The notes under the pieces were generated by a model. The model did no database searches, was not told the origin of the DNA, and was given only the letters and a program-made list of their open reading frames with translations. A program made the position numbers and the translations under genes. Below, piece after piece: positions 50,329 to 62,500 of a stretch of DNA of 64,000 nt. Source of the DNA: CAZCFB01 sp964511535. Lineage in GTDB: Bacteria > Myxococcota_A > Polyangia > GCA-2747355 > CAZCFB01. The stretch is taken from NCBI GenBank assembly GCA_964511535.1, contig CAZEFW010000013.1, forward strand, positions 1 to 64,000, read 5' to 3'. Positions within the stretch are counted from its first letter, which is position 1, and each line of letters opens with the position of its first letter.

Positions 50329-52497
50329 ATGAGATGCTCCCGCCTCGCTGTCCCCCTCTTGTTTTGCCTGATCTCGGGCCTCGCGGCCTGCCACAACACG
50401 ACGCCGATCCCGGGGCGAGATCTGGGCGGAGACGCCGCCATCGCGGCGGACCTCTCGGCCGGGGAGGGCGGCAGCACCGCCTTCGACGCGTATATCCATG
50501 ATCCCGATCTGGGGCCGGGCGATGCCGCGCCCGTTGACGCCCCCGCGGCCGACGCCGGGGCGCCCGACCAGACCCAGCCCGACTTGACCCCGCCCGACCA
50601 GACCCAGCCCGACCTGACGCCGCCCGACATGCTCCAGCCGGATCAGCTGCTGCCCGATCAGATGCTGCCAGACATGCAACAGCCGGACATGGCCCAGCCG
50701 GACATGATGCCGCCCGATCAGATGCTGCCGGACACCATGCCCCACGACACATACTTGCCGCCGGTGGCGTGCAAGTTCACCTCGCCCTCCAGGGCCGCCA
50801 TGCTCACCGGCTCGCCCGCCATCACCCTCAAGGGCAAGGTGACCGGGCCGCTGTCGAGCCTCGACTATGTGCAGGTCAACGGCAAGAACGTCGCCCCGTG
50901 GCCCAACGGCGAGTTCTTCGTGCCGATGACCGCCAAGTGGGGGCTGAACATCATCACCCTGGTGTGCGTGGACAAGGCCAAGAACGTCGACGCCAGCGTC
51001 CAGGCTTTCCACTATTCCACCAAGTACTGGCCCCTGACCTCCTCCGGCGCGTCCGTGTCCGCGGGCGCCCTGGCGCGGCTGTATCAGAAAGCCATCGACG
51101 ACGGACACCGCCCCAGCCTCAACGACATGGCGTCGATCCTGCAAAAGGTGATCAACTCGCTCAACTTCGACAAGCTGGTGCCGTCGACCCTGGTGAGCGG
51201 CAAGTACAAGATCCCGCCCTGGGGGCCCACGATCTCCTACTCGGTGACCAAGAACGGCAAGTTCAAGGTCAACCCGTTCAGCATCGCGCTCAAGGCGCGC
51301 AGCGGGGGCGTGCGGGTCACCGGAAAGACCAGCTACCTGGAGCTGCCGGTGCGGGCCAAGGCTGGCCTGACCGTCTCGGGCAAGGTGAAGATCTACAACC
51401 TGAGCATGGTGGGGGACGTCAACATCTCGAAGAAGAGCGGCGGGGCGGTGTCGGTGAGCGTGCCGTACCTGAAGATGAGCTACTCCAGCCTCAAGGTGGA
51501 GATCGGCGGCGGCATCATCGGCACCATCATGTCCGCCATCACCAACGGCATCGTGTCGCTGTTCAAGAACAGCATCATCGCCAAGATGGAGGCCGAGGTG
51601 AAGAAGGCGATCCCCGGCCCGGTCAAGAGCTTCGTCAGCGGCTTCACCTTCGCCCAGTCGTTCAAGCTGCCCGCGGTGCTCGGCAGCAAGACGCTCAAGA
51701 TCAAGACCAACCTCGACACCATCAAGTTCGACTCTTACGGGGGCAACATCGGCATGAACCCGTCGGTGTACGCGTCCAAGGCGATCCCGAGCGGCAAGCT
51801 GGGCAGCATCAGCATCGCCGGCACGTACAAGCCGCCTGCCAGCAGCTCCGACGCCATGCTGGTGGGGCTGCGCCACGACACCCTGAACCAGGTGCTCGCC
51901 GCGGCGTGGTACACCGGGGCGCTCAAGCGGGACCTGACCAGCCTGGTCAAGGGCGCCATCGGCTCCGGCAGCGGGCTGCCCTTTACGGTGAGCAACCTGA
52001 AGCTCACCGTGGACGCGCTGCTGCCGCCGATCCTGATGCCCGGCAGCTCCACCAACGACTTCAAGATCGGGGTGGGCGATCTGAAGATGAAGGTCTCTGC
52101 AGACCTGACCACGGGCTCCGGCGCGCCGAGCAAGGTCTCGGCGGATGTCTATGTCAGCACGGTGACCGGCGGCACCATGAAGCTGGGCAGCAACAACACC
52201 CTCACCGTCACCCTCTCCACCCAGATCAACCCGATGGAGATCCAGGTGGATAACCTGGTAATCCTGGGCCAGAGCACCGGGCTCGGCGGCGCCTTCGGGC
52301 TGCTGATCAAGGAGCTGGTCAAGGTGGTCCTGCCGCAGCTCGGACCGAACATCATCCAGAGCTTCCCGATCCCGGCCATCGACCTGTCCTCCCTCGGCGG
52401 CAGCTACGGCATCCCCAAGGGCACCATGCTCAAGCTGAAGAACGGCAAGCTGAAGCAGCAGGGCAACCACGTGGTGCTGAGCGGGGACCTGGGGTAG
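50329..52497 (+). CDS. Large lipoprotein with Pro/Asp linker and possible TULIP/BPI-like lipid-binding body
   Basis: A 722-residue lipoprotein with lipobox GLAAC (Cys21). Residues 60-140 are tandem PD-rich repeats (PDQTQPDLTPPD-type), a spacer. An Ig-like segment (about 145-230, CKFTSPSRAAMLTGSPAITLKGKV) follows. The large remainder has long amphipathic strands punctuated by SxxVKIYNLSMVGDV and a helix-rich patch (GTIMSAITNGIVSLFKNSIIAKMEAEV). A second copy-like half ends in helices (GLLIKELVKVVLPQLGPNIIQSFPIPAI). Two elongated strand-helix halves resemble TULIP proteins of the BPI/lipid-transfer type. This is pattern-based inference; no enzyme motifs are seen. It is probably surface or periplasmic lipid handling. 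Confidence 0.72.
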   Translation: MRCSRLAVPLLFCLISGLAACHNTTPIPGRDLGGDAAIAADLSAGEGGSTAFDAYIHDPDLGPGDAAPVDAPAADAGAPDQTQPDLTPPDQTQPDLTPPDMLQPDQLLPDQMLPDMQQPDMAQPDMMPPDQMLPDTMPHDTYLPPVACKFTSPSRAAMLTGSPAITLKGKVTGPLSSLDYVQVNGKNVAPWPNGEFFVPMTAKWGLNIITLVCVDKAKNVDASVQAFHYSTKYWPLTSSGASVSAGALARLYQKAIDDGHRPSLNDMASILQKVINSLNFDKLVPSTLVSGKYKIPPWGPTISYSVTKNGKFKVNPFSIALKARSGGVRVTGKTSYLELPVRAKAGLTVSGKVKIYNLSMVGDVNISKKSGGAVSVSVPYLKMSYSSLKVEIGGGIIGTIMSAITNGIVSLFKNSIIAKMEAEVKKAIPGPVKSFVSGFTFAQSFKLPAVLGSKTLKIKTNLDTIKFDSYGGNIGMNPSVYASKAIPSGKLGSISIAGTYKPPASSSDAMLVGLRHDTLNQVLAAAWYTGALKRDLTSLVKGAIGSGSGLPFTVSNLKLTVDALLPPILMPGSSTNDFKIGVGDLKMKVSADLTTGSGAPSKVSADVYVSTVTGGTMKLGSNNTLTVTLSTQINPMEIQVDNLVILGQSTGLGGAFGLLIKELVKVVLPQLGPNIIQSFPIPAIDLSSLGGSYGIPKGTMLKLKNGKLKQQGNHVVLSGDLG

Positions 52498-52523
52498 GAG
52501 AGGGGGGAGGGGGGTGAGTCCCT

Positions 52524-52555
52524 CCCCCACGCGAGTTCATCGCACGATGTGGGGG
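52524..52555. terminator. Hairpin after the TULIP-like gene
   Basis: CCCCCAC (52524-52530) pairs with GTGGGGG (52549-52555), enclosing an inner GCGA/TCGC stem, followed by CTTTC. It begins 27 bases after the gene's stop. The short T-run makes it a modest terminator. Confidence 0.5.
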
Positions 52556-52617
52556 CTTTCCCCTGCGGCGAGGCGCTACCGCGGCACCGTCGCGCCCTGG
52601 CAACGCGCCTCCGGCGG

Positions 52618-52667
52618 AGCGCCCCGTGCTCGCCTCCTTCGGAGGCTCCGCGATGAAGCGGGGCGCT
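52618..52667. terminator. Strong hairpin at end of NHL lipoprotein gene
   Basis: AGCGCCCCG (52618-52626) pairs with CGGGGCGCT (52659-52667), with an inner perfect GCCTCC/GGAGGC stem (52632-52646). The outer arm overlaps the TAG stop of the minus-strand NHL gene. Another convergent junction with a large structured element; its sequence does not match the A-D family. Confidence 0.55.
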
Positions 52668-53889
52668 ACTTCAGCTTGAACACCTTGATCTTCAGGTTCC
52701 CGCCGTCGAGGACGTAGATGTAGCCGGCGCTGTCCACGTCCACGCCGGTGGGCCCGTAGAGGCGGGCCTTGCCGATGGGGCCGTCCTTGTCGTTCCAGTC
52801 GTCCCCGCCGGCGAGGGTGGTCACGACGCCGTTGTGGATCTGGCGGATCCGGTTGCAGTTCTCGTCGGCCACCAGCACCCGGCCCTCCCTCGCCATGGCC
52901 ACGTCGATGGGGTAGGCCAGGGAGGCCTTGGACAGGGCGCCGCCGTCGGCGCAGGTCTGTTGGGACGACGGCAGGCAGCCGGTCTTTTGTCCTGCGATGG
53001 TCAGCACCGTCCGGTCGGCGCGTAGCATGCGCACAGCGCAGTTGCCGATGTCGCCGATGAACAGGTTGCCCGAGGGGTCGGTGTCGATGCCGATGGGCAT
53101 GTTGAACCGGGCGACGGTGCCCTTGCCGTCGGCGTAGCCGGACTGCGGCTTGCCGCCGTTGGGGTTCTGCCCGGCCACGGTGTAGACCTTGCCGGCCTTG
53201 ATGCGGCGGATGACATGGCTCTCGGAGTCCGAGACGAACACGCCTCCGCCGCTGTCCACGGCCACGCCGGTGGGGTTGCGGAAGCTGGCCGTGGAGGCGA
53301 CGCCGTCCCTGTCCCCCCAGGACCCGCCGGCGAGCAGCGTGACCTTGCCGCCGCTGATGCGGCGCACGCCGCCGTTGCCGGGGTCGCCCACGAAGAGGTC
53401 TCCCTTGGGGCCGAAGGCCAGCCCGGAGGGGTAGTCGAACCGCGCCTCCAGCAGCGGCCCGTCGTCGCTGCCCTTCTTGCCCGACCCCGCCCAGGTGGTC
53501 ACCTCGCCGTCCATGATCTTGCGGATCACATGCTTCTCCCCCTCCACCACATACACCTCGCCGGGGCTCGCCACGGCCAGATCCACCGCGTAGTGGAACC
53601 GCGCCGTGGCGGCCGGGCCGTTCTTGATCCCCTTCTCCCGGGTGCCCGCCAGGGTGATCATGCAGCCGGGCGCCGGCGCCCAGGTGAAGCGGCTGAACAC
53701 CGGGTCGCAGGCCCTGCAAGTGTCCCCTGCGAGGGTGCCGCCGCGCGGGTAGCACTGCCCGGCGATGGCGCAGCTGTCGTCGCCGCACAGGGCCGGATCG
53801 ATGGGGTTGTCCAGAGACCAGCACCCCTGGCAGGCGAGGGCTGCCAGGGCCAGGCATGCGAGCAGGGCGGCGCGGCGTGGGGTCGTCAT
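52666..53889 (-). CDS. NHL-repeat propeller lipoprotein
   Basis: A 407-residue lipoprotein with lipobox ALAC (Cys20) and a Cys-rich neck (CGDDSCAIAGQCYPRGG, CRACDP). Six NHL-type blades follow, each of the form YPSGLAFGPKGDLFVGDPGNGGVRRI, with the repeated DGxxxxAxFxxPxGVAVD pattern. NHL propellers bind proteins or glycans; the last blade ends at the C-terminus. The ATG at 53889 overlaps the stop of the TPR/PEGA gene (ATGA); an upstream GTG adds three residues. It is the last gene of the giant-TPR/kinase operon, so it may be a surface output of that signalling unit. Confidence 0.88.
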   Translation of the reverse strand: MTTPRRAALLACLALAALACQGCWSLDNPIDPALCGDDSCAIAGQCYPRGGTLAGDTCRACDPVFSRFTWAPAPGCMITLAGTREKGIKNGPAATARFHYAVDLAVASPGEVYVVEGEKHVIRKIMDGEVTTWAGSGKKGSDDGPLLEARFDYPSGLAFGPKGDLFVGDPGNGGVRRISGGKVTLLAGGSWGDRDGVASTASFRNPTGVAVDSGGGVFVSDSESHVIRRIKAGKVYTVAGQNPNGGKPQSGYADGKGTVARFNMPIGIDTDPSGNLFIGDIGNCAVRMLRADRTVLTIAGQKTGCLPSSQQTCADGGALSKASLAYPIDVAMAREGRVLVADENCNRIRQIHNGVVTTLAGGDDWNDKDGPIGKARLYGPTGVDVDSAGYIYVLDGGNLKIKVFKLK

Positions 53890-54938
53890 CAGAACCACCC
53901 CCGGATCCCGACGCCAGCGGGGCGGACACCCACGGCGCCAGTTGCCCGGGCCGCGGCGGTCTTTCGGCCCTCGCCAGCGGGAGGTCGGGTTACGAACAGG
54001 TAGACGGCCACGCCCAGCGCAGCGGCGGCCACTCCCGCGGCTACATGCCCGCCGATTACGAGTTTCTGGGCAGCCTCAACGTCCTGCCGGTGCAGGGCAG
54101 CCTCGACCGGGTCGGTGGTGGCCTTGTACTTCTCGTGAGCTTCGTTGCCCTGTTCCATCCCGAGGCCATACAGCGCCCCGGCGCCGGCAGCGGCCAGGGC
54201 GGCCAGGCTGAGGGTGGTGTAGCCGATGATGGCGCGGGTGCGGCGGGAGCTCCCCGCATCGTCTGCGACGCCGGCGGGCGCTGCGACGCCGGGGGCAGGG
54301 CGCGGCGCCGCCGCGGGACGGGCACGCCCCGGCAGCAGCGTGAAGTGGTTCAGCTGCCCCTCGAGGATCATCTTCCGCTGGCCCGCGTCGGGTCGGGGCC
54401 AGGCCGGCACCATCACCTCGCGCGTGCGCGGCCGGTAGCCGGTGGTGCGCACCTCCACGCGGTGCTCTCCTGCCAGCAGAGGCAACGGTGAATCGAGGCT
54501 GCGCTTCACGGTCTCGCCGTCCACCAACACCTGGTGCTCGCCCGGGCCGAGCCGCAGTCGCAGCAGGCCCACCATGGCGGCGCGCGCCAGCCTGAAGGTC
54601 TGGATCACGGCCGGCTTGTGGGCGCCCGGCTCCGGGTCCATGGCCGGCGCGAGCTTCACCGCGCGGCTGAACGCGGCGTTGGCCTCCTCCGGGCGCTTGA
54701 GCTCCACCTGGTTGCAGCCGATGTAGAAGTGAACCCGGGAGAGGGCGGCCGGGTCGGTGGTGGTGGCGGCGGCCTTCTCCAGGGCCCGGATGGAGCCCTT
54801 GAAGTCGGCCAGGCCGTAGCGCTCGATCCCCTTGTTCAGGGCGCTCTGGCCGTCGTCGGCGTGGGCCACGGGAACGGGGAAGGGGAGAGGGTGGGCCAGA
54901 GCCAGGACGAGGGCCAGGGCCAGGGGGGTGGGGCGCAT
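53889..54938 (-). CDS. TPR and PEGA-domain membrane protein
   Basis: A 349-residue protein with a signal peptide (cleavage near VAHA, about residue 27). TPR-like helices cover about 30-100 (ALNKGIERYGLADFKGSIRALEKAA, RVHFYIGCNQVELKRPEEANAAFSRAV), and a PEGA-like beta-sandwich covers about 128-185 (GEHQVLVDGETVKRS, LLAGEHRVEVRTTGYRPR). After a Pro/Ala linker come one TM near 240-262 and another near 305-325. It was probably recruited to the envelope with the neighbouring kinase, which also ends in a PEGA domain. The ATG at 54938 has a well-placed GGAG; a GTG two codons upstream overlaps the kinase stop. Confidence 0.8.
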   Translation of the reverse strand: MRPTPLALALVLALAHPLPFPVPVAHADDGQSALNKGIERYGLADFKGSIRALEKAAATTTDPAALSRVHFYIGCNQVELKRPEEANAAFSRAVKLAPAMDPEPGAHKPAVIQTFRLARAAMVGLLRLRLGPGEHQVLVDGETVKRSLDSPLPLLAGEHRVEVRTTGYRPRTREVMVPAWPRPDAGQRKMILEGQLNHFTLLPGRARPAAAPRPAPGVAAPAGVADDAGSSRRTRAIIGYTTLSLAALAAAGAGALYGLGMEQGNEAHEKYKATTDPVEAALHRQDVEAAQKLVIGGHVAAGVAAAALGVAVYLFVTRPPAGEGRKTAAARATGAVGVRPAGVGIRGWF

Positions 54939-54940
54939 GG

Positions 54941-56524
<1,584 letters not shown>

Positions 56525-56527
56525 GGC

Positions 56528-59500
56528 TCACCCGGTCAGGCGCCTGCGGAAGCGCGGGTAGGCCTCGCTGGCGGCGAAGGTCACGAGGTCTCGCAGCGCC
56601 GCCGACCCCTCCATGGCGCCGGGATCCCCCGGGTCGCCGAGGCCCTCTTCCCGGGCGATGATGCGGGCGGCCAGCTCGAAGTCTCCGCACAGCAGCAGGC
56701 CCGCGCGGTTGGCGCCGTGCCAGGAGGCTTGCCGCCATCGCGCGCTGTCGAAGGGCCAGCTGCCGAGCTCGCGGAACAGCTCGCCCAGCCGCCGCGCGAC
56801 CTTGAACGGCAGGGCGCGGCGGAACAGGCTCACCTGCTCCAGCGCCGCCTTGTCCAGGTCCTTGCGGCCCCGCATGTGGCGGGGGTGGAACGCCCGCAGC
56901 ACCTTGAGCATCAGGGCGGCAAAGGCGTCCTGCTCCTGGCCCGCGGCCAGCACGCCGGTCGGGCCGGTCGCCTCCAGGGCTCTGCCCAGCAGGAACAGCA
57001 GCTCCGCGGTGCCGCGCCCCTCGAGGTCCCCCGGGCTGGCCACCACGGCGGGCATGGCCATGGCCACCACCCTCGGGGTGGGGGCGCGCAGCGGGTGGTC
57101 TTCATCGACGAGGAACAGCTGGGCGCCGGACCGCCCCAGCGCCCTTGCCGCGGCGTTGAACGCCAGCGCCGGTGCCGAGGGGTCCATGGGCGGGACCTTG
57201 TCGGCGGGGTCCAGCCCGACCTCCTCCGGCTCCAGGGGGAACAGGGTCTTGGCCTGGGCCCACAGCAGCTGGAACATCTCCTCCAGGGCCGGCGACATTG
57301 GCAGCGGGGAAAGCGCCTCCCGATCCTCCTCGATGAGCTGGCCGGCGTAGGGGCGCTCGGCGTCCAGCTCGGCCGGACAGTAGCCGGCCAGGTACGCCTC
57401 GCCCGCGCCGTCCAGCCCGCCCAACAACCTCAGCGCCTGGTACAGGGCGCGCGCCTGCTCCGGCTCGGTGCGCAGCGCGGCGGCGGCCAGTGCGCGCAGG
57501 GACTCCACCCGGCAGCCGTCCAGGGCGAGGATCCGGCGGTGGTGCCCCAGGGCCACGCCGGGGTCCACCTCGGGCAGCAGCCCGTACATGGCGCCCAACT
57601 CCTCGAGCAGCTCCAGATCGTCGCCCAGCATGTCCAGGGCCTCTTCCAGCGCGGCGACGGCTCCCTGGATCTTGCCCTGCGCCCTGAAGGCCCGGGCCAT
57701 CAGCCGGAGCAGGCGGCCCCGACGGGACTTCCCTGCCTCCGTGGGGGGCGGCGGGCGACCGGTGACATATTCGCCCGCCAGCTGCGCCGCCTCCTCGTAG
57801 GACTCCTGCTCGACCAGGTAGGCGGTGAGCCCCTCCACCGCCTTGCCGCTCGACGGGTCGAGGGCCAGCACCTCGCGCCAGCGGCTGGCCGCTTGCTCGG
57901 CCTGGCCGGCGGCCATGCGCGCCCCGGCCGCCGTGAGCAGCAGCTCGCTGCTCTGGCGCGGCTCGTCCAGCAGCGCGGCCAGGTCCTCGGCCACCGCCGC
58001 GCCGGCGGCGTGGCGGCCAGCCGACCGGAGCACCGAGAGCATCCCGGGCAGCACCTCCAGCTTGGTGGCGTCGTCATCCCCCAGCAGGCTGTGCAGCTCC
58101 TCGTAGCAGCCGGCCGCGCCGGGCAGATCGTTCAGGTGATCCCGGCGCAGGTCCCCCTGCAGCCGCAGCAGGTCGAGGCGGCGAGCGGGATCGTCGGTGA
58201 TGCCGAGCAGCCGGTCCAGGGCGCCCGCGGCGCGGCTCCACTGCTCGTTGTCCATGGAGATGAACGCCAGCTCCGTCAGGGCGTGGTCATGCTCCGGGTC
58301 CACCGACAGCGCCCCTTGCAGCAGCTCCACCGCCTGCTCCGCGCGATCCAGGGCCGCGGCGCTGCGGCCGCCGGCGTACAGTGCCTCGGCCAGGTCCGCC
58401 CGCGGGATCCCCTCGCGCTCCACGCGCAGCAGCGGCTCCAAATAATCCAGCGCCTCGCGCCAGCGCTCCAGCTGGAACCGGTTGAGCCCCACCGCCAGGC
58501 GCAGCATCGGGTCCTCCGGATCCTTTCGGTGGGCGTCGAGCAGGAAGGTGAACGCCTCTGCGTGCTGGCCGAGCCGCTGGTACACCTCCCCGAGGCGCAT
58601 GCCGAGCAGCCCGGACGCCGTGCCCCCGCTCAGCCGGGTCAGCGCGTCCTCCAGCAGCAGCCGGGCCGCGTCCAGGCGGTCCTGCTCCACCAGCAGCCTC
58701 GAGAGGCCGTCCACGGCTTCGGGGAGGTCATCGCACAGCTCCAGGGCGCGCTGGAACAGCTCCTCGGCCTCCGAGGCGGAGGCCCCGCGTGACAGCCGCA
58801 GGTCGGCCAGCTCGGCCAGAGTGGCGGCCTGCCCCCGCGGATCCTGGACAAGCTCTGACTTGCGCCGCAGGAGCTGCTCGGCGCGCTCGGCCCCGCTGCG
58901 CCCGCTGAGCCGGATCACCGCGTCCATGGCGGGCAGGTGGTCCGGGCTGCGCTGCAGCACGCGCTCGTAGAGCTGCCTGGCCCGGTCCGGATCGCCGGCG
59001 TTGTTCTCCAGCACATGGCCGGTGACCATGAGCGAGTCGTCCACGTCCACCTCGCCGGGCGCCAGGTCGATAATCCGCTCCAGCGCGTCGGCGTACTGCG
59101 CCCATGATTCATGCCGCCAGTGGTAACTGGAGATGGCCTGCAGCACGGCCACATGCTCCGGGGCCAGCTCACTGGCCTGCTCCAGCGCGCCCCACGCGTC
59201 TTCCGCGCGCTCCAGCCCGGCGTCGAGCACCTCGGCCAGCTGCACCAGGAGCTCCGCCTGCGCCACCGCCGGGGCGCCGCTGTCTCGCGCGGCGGCCAGC
59301 CGATCCTGCAGCAGGCCGGCGGCCTCCTCGGCGCGGTCGCCTCGCAGCAGCAGCCCGGTGAGCTCCTCGTCCAGCGCGGGATCCGCTTCACCCATGGCCC
59401 GGGCTCGCTGCAGGTGGGCAACGGCGGCGTCCATGTCGTCCTCGCCCACCAGGCGGGCCAGCCGAACCAGCAGGGGCCGCGCCTCGGCGGGGTCGTCGCC

Positions 59501-62500
59501 GGCCAGCTCGACCCACTGCTGGATCAGCGACAGCAGGTCGTCCCTTCGCTCGTGCTGCTCGTACAGCTCCGCCAGGGCGCGCAGGGCCGCCCGGTCACCC
59601 GGGTCCAGCTCCAGCAGCTGCTTGTAGACCTCCATGGCGCGATCCGGCAGCTCGAGCTCGTCCTGCTGGACCCCCGCCAGCCGGTGAAGCGCGGCCAGCG
59701 CCGCGGGCCGGTCGTCCTCCTCCAGGCTGCGCTCGCTGATCTGCTCCAGGGTCGCCACGAGGTCCGCCCACTCGCCGAGCTCCTGGTACAGGTTCGCCAG
59801 CCGCAGCAGCAGGTCCCGCCCGCACCCGGGGAGCTGGACCAGGCGTCCGAGGAACCGGGTGGCCTCCTCGGGCTGCCGCAGCCGCTCCTGGTGCAGGTCG
59901 GCCAGCTGGCGCAGGCGATCCGCCAGCGCCTCCGGTTCGAGCCCGCGCTCCAGCGACCGCAGCTGGCGGGCCTTCAGCTCGGCGAGGTCGGGCAGCCGCT
60001 GCAGCCGCTCCAGCAGGTCGGCCAGGGTCTGCTCCGCGGCGGCGCAGCCCGGATCCAGCTCCAGCGCCTCCCGCAGGTGCTTCTCGGCCTCGGCCTCGCG
60101 CCCACGCTCCAGCAGCAGATCGGCCACGCGCAGCTCCAGCCGAAGCAGCTGCCCGGCGTCGGTGGCGCGCTCCACGGAGTCGGCCAGGATGCGGATCAGA
60201 TCATCCACCCGCCCGTGCGCTCGGCACAGCGACTCCAGCGCCTCCGAGACCTCCTCATGCTCCGGGTCCAGGGCCGCGGCCTCGGCCAGCACGCCGAGGG
60301 CGCGCTCCACATCGCCGGCGCCCTCCTGCCAGACCCGCGCCTGCCGCAGCAGCCAGCCCACGCGCACGGCGGGGGAGGAGGCCGGCAGGTCCCGGTAGGT
60401 CTCGGCCAGCTCGGCCCAGGCGTCGATGGTCGGCTCCGGCGGCCGCGGCGGCCCCGGCCGGAGCTCGGCCGAGAGCACGTCGGCATCCCCCAGCTCCAGG
60501 GTGGCGCCCTCCTCGTCGTCGTCCGCGCCGGGCAGGGCGCCGTCGGGCAGCGTGGGCTCGTCCAGCCCCTCTCCCGGGCCGGGGGTCAGGTCCTCGACCC
60601 CCATGGCCTCCATGTCATCGGTCATCACCTCGTGGAGCGCGCCGTCCTCGTCTGTCAGCGCCATGCCCTCCGACCCCTCCTCGTCCACCTCCTCGAGGCC
60701 CATGGTCTCCAGGTCCACCTCCTGGGTCGCGTCGCCCCGACCTTCGCCCTCCGCCTCGACGTCGATCTCGATGGACTCGGCGCTGACATCGGAGCCGAGG
60801 TCTATCTCGATGGACTCGCCGGTCTCGGTGACCACCGGCGGGGGCGATGACTTGCCGCACAGCTCCGTGGCCAGCCGCCACAGGTGCTCCTCGGAGATCT
60901 CCTCCTCCGGAGCGAGGGTCAGCGCCTGCAGGTAGGTGCGGAAGGCGGGCACCTTCAGGCCCGCCTTCTCCTCCTGGAGCGAGGCCATGTGCCACAGCAG
61001 GCTGAGCCGCTCCTGCGCGGAGTCCACCAGGTCCACCCGGCGCAGGTGAATCTCCAGCACCTCGCCCCAGCGGTTCGCCCTCTCGGCGAGGCGCTCGGCC
61101 TCTTCGGGCAGCCAGGCCAGATCGGGCTCGAACCCGCCCAGGGCGGCCAGCGCCTTGAGCGCGTGGCCGGGGTCCTCCAGCGCCTGCTCCGCCAGGGAGG
61201 CCTCCCGCTGCAGCAGCTCCCGGCGCCGCTCGGCATCCTGCTCGCTGGTGGCCACCTTGCGGTAGACACCCAGCAGCTTGCGCTGCTCCTCCGGCGCCGT
61301 GGCCAGCGCCTCGAGCCGGGGCAGCACCTCCAGGCCCGCCGGGTCCACAGAAAGCCCCTGCACCAGCTCCTCGAAGGCCGAGGCCGGGTCCTCCAGCTCC
61401 TCCTGGCAGATCTCGGCCACGCGGAAGGTGAGCTGCAGGAACCGCTCCGGGCGCCCCTCTCGCTGCCGCTGCTCCAGCAGCAGCACCGACAGATCGTCCC
61501 ACAGCCCGTGCTCCCGGGTGAGCCGCTCCAACTCCGCGGTGATCTCCTCCCGGCCGCCAGAAAGCTCGTGGGCTCGACGCAGCCAGCCGAAGGCGGCCGC
61601 GCTGTCGTGCAGGTCCTCCTCGTAAAGGCGGGCCATCTCCACCAGCAGATCCAGCTGCTGGCCTGGATCGGCCAGGGCCCCGAGCAGGGCCTGACCCACC
61701 CGCGCGGTGCGCTGATGGGCCTCGCTCCCCCGCACCAGTTCGTACAGCTCCTGCAGCGCGTCGAGGTGCTCCGGGTCGAGCCCGAGGACCCGCTCATAGG
61801 CCAGCACCGCCCGGGAGCTCGCCCCCTCCGCGGCGGCCCACATGCGCGCCACCTCCAGGGCCAGCGCCGTGCGCTCTCGCGGGTCGCCGGTGAGCAGGGA
61901 GAGCTCGCGCTCGGCCAGCTCGCACACCCTCGCCTCGTCGCCCCGGGCCTGGTGCAGCGCGCGCAGGCGATGGTGCAGATCGAGGTCGCCGGGGACGTCC
62001 TTTCGCAGCACCCGCTCCAGCAGCTCCAGCGCCGCCCCGGGGTCGTCCAGCCGCTCCTCGTACAGGTCCGCCAGGCGGAACGCGATGGCCACCCTGTCCT
62101 CGGGGTCCTCCGCCAGCTCCAGCTGCTCGGTCAGCATCTCTGCCGCCTCGCTGAAGCGCCCCAGCTGGCCCAGCAGCCGCACCAGCGCGTCCCGGGTGGC
62201 CCTGTCCGCGGGCAGCAGCTCGGCCCGGCGCCGGTAGGCCTCCACCGCGTCGCCTGGCAGGTCGAGCTGCTCCTCGGCGAGCAGGGCGATCTCGGACAGC
62301 AGCATGACCAGGGGGCCCACCGGCTGCTCCGGCAGCGCCGCCTGCCGCCGCTTGAGCAGGGCGAGCAGGTCGTGCATGCGGCCCGCGTCGCGGTACAGGC
62401 CGCTCAGCGCCTCCATGGCGTCGGCGTTGTCCGGGTCGAGGGTCAGGATCTGCTCGTAGGCCTGGGTGGCCCGGCTGTGGTCGTCGAGCTCTCCGCCGGC

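Noticed and set aside
49651..52530. A 959-residue minus-strand frame
   Set aside because: Antisense to the ExbB-like and TULIP-like genes, whose signal peptides and family motifs are real; the frame is His/Arg/Asp-rich shadow sequence.
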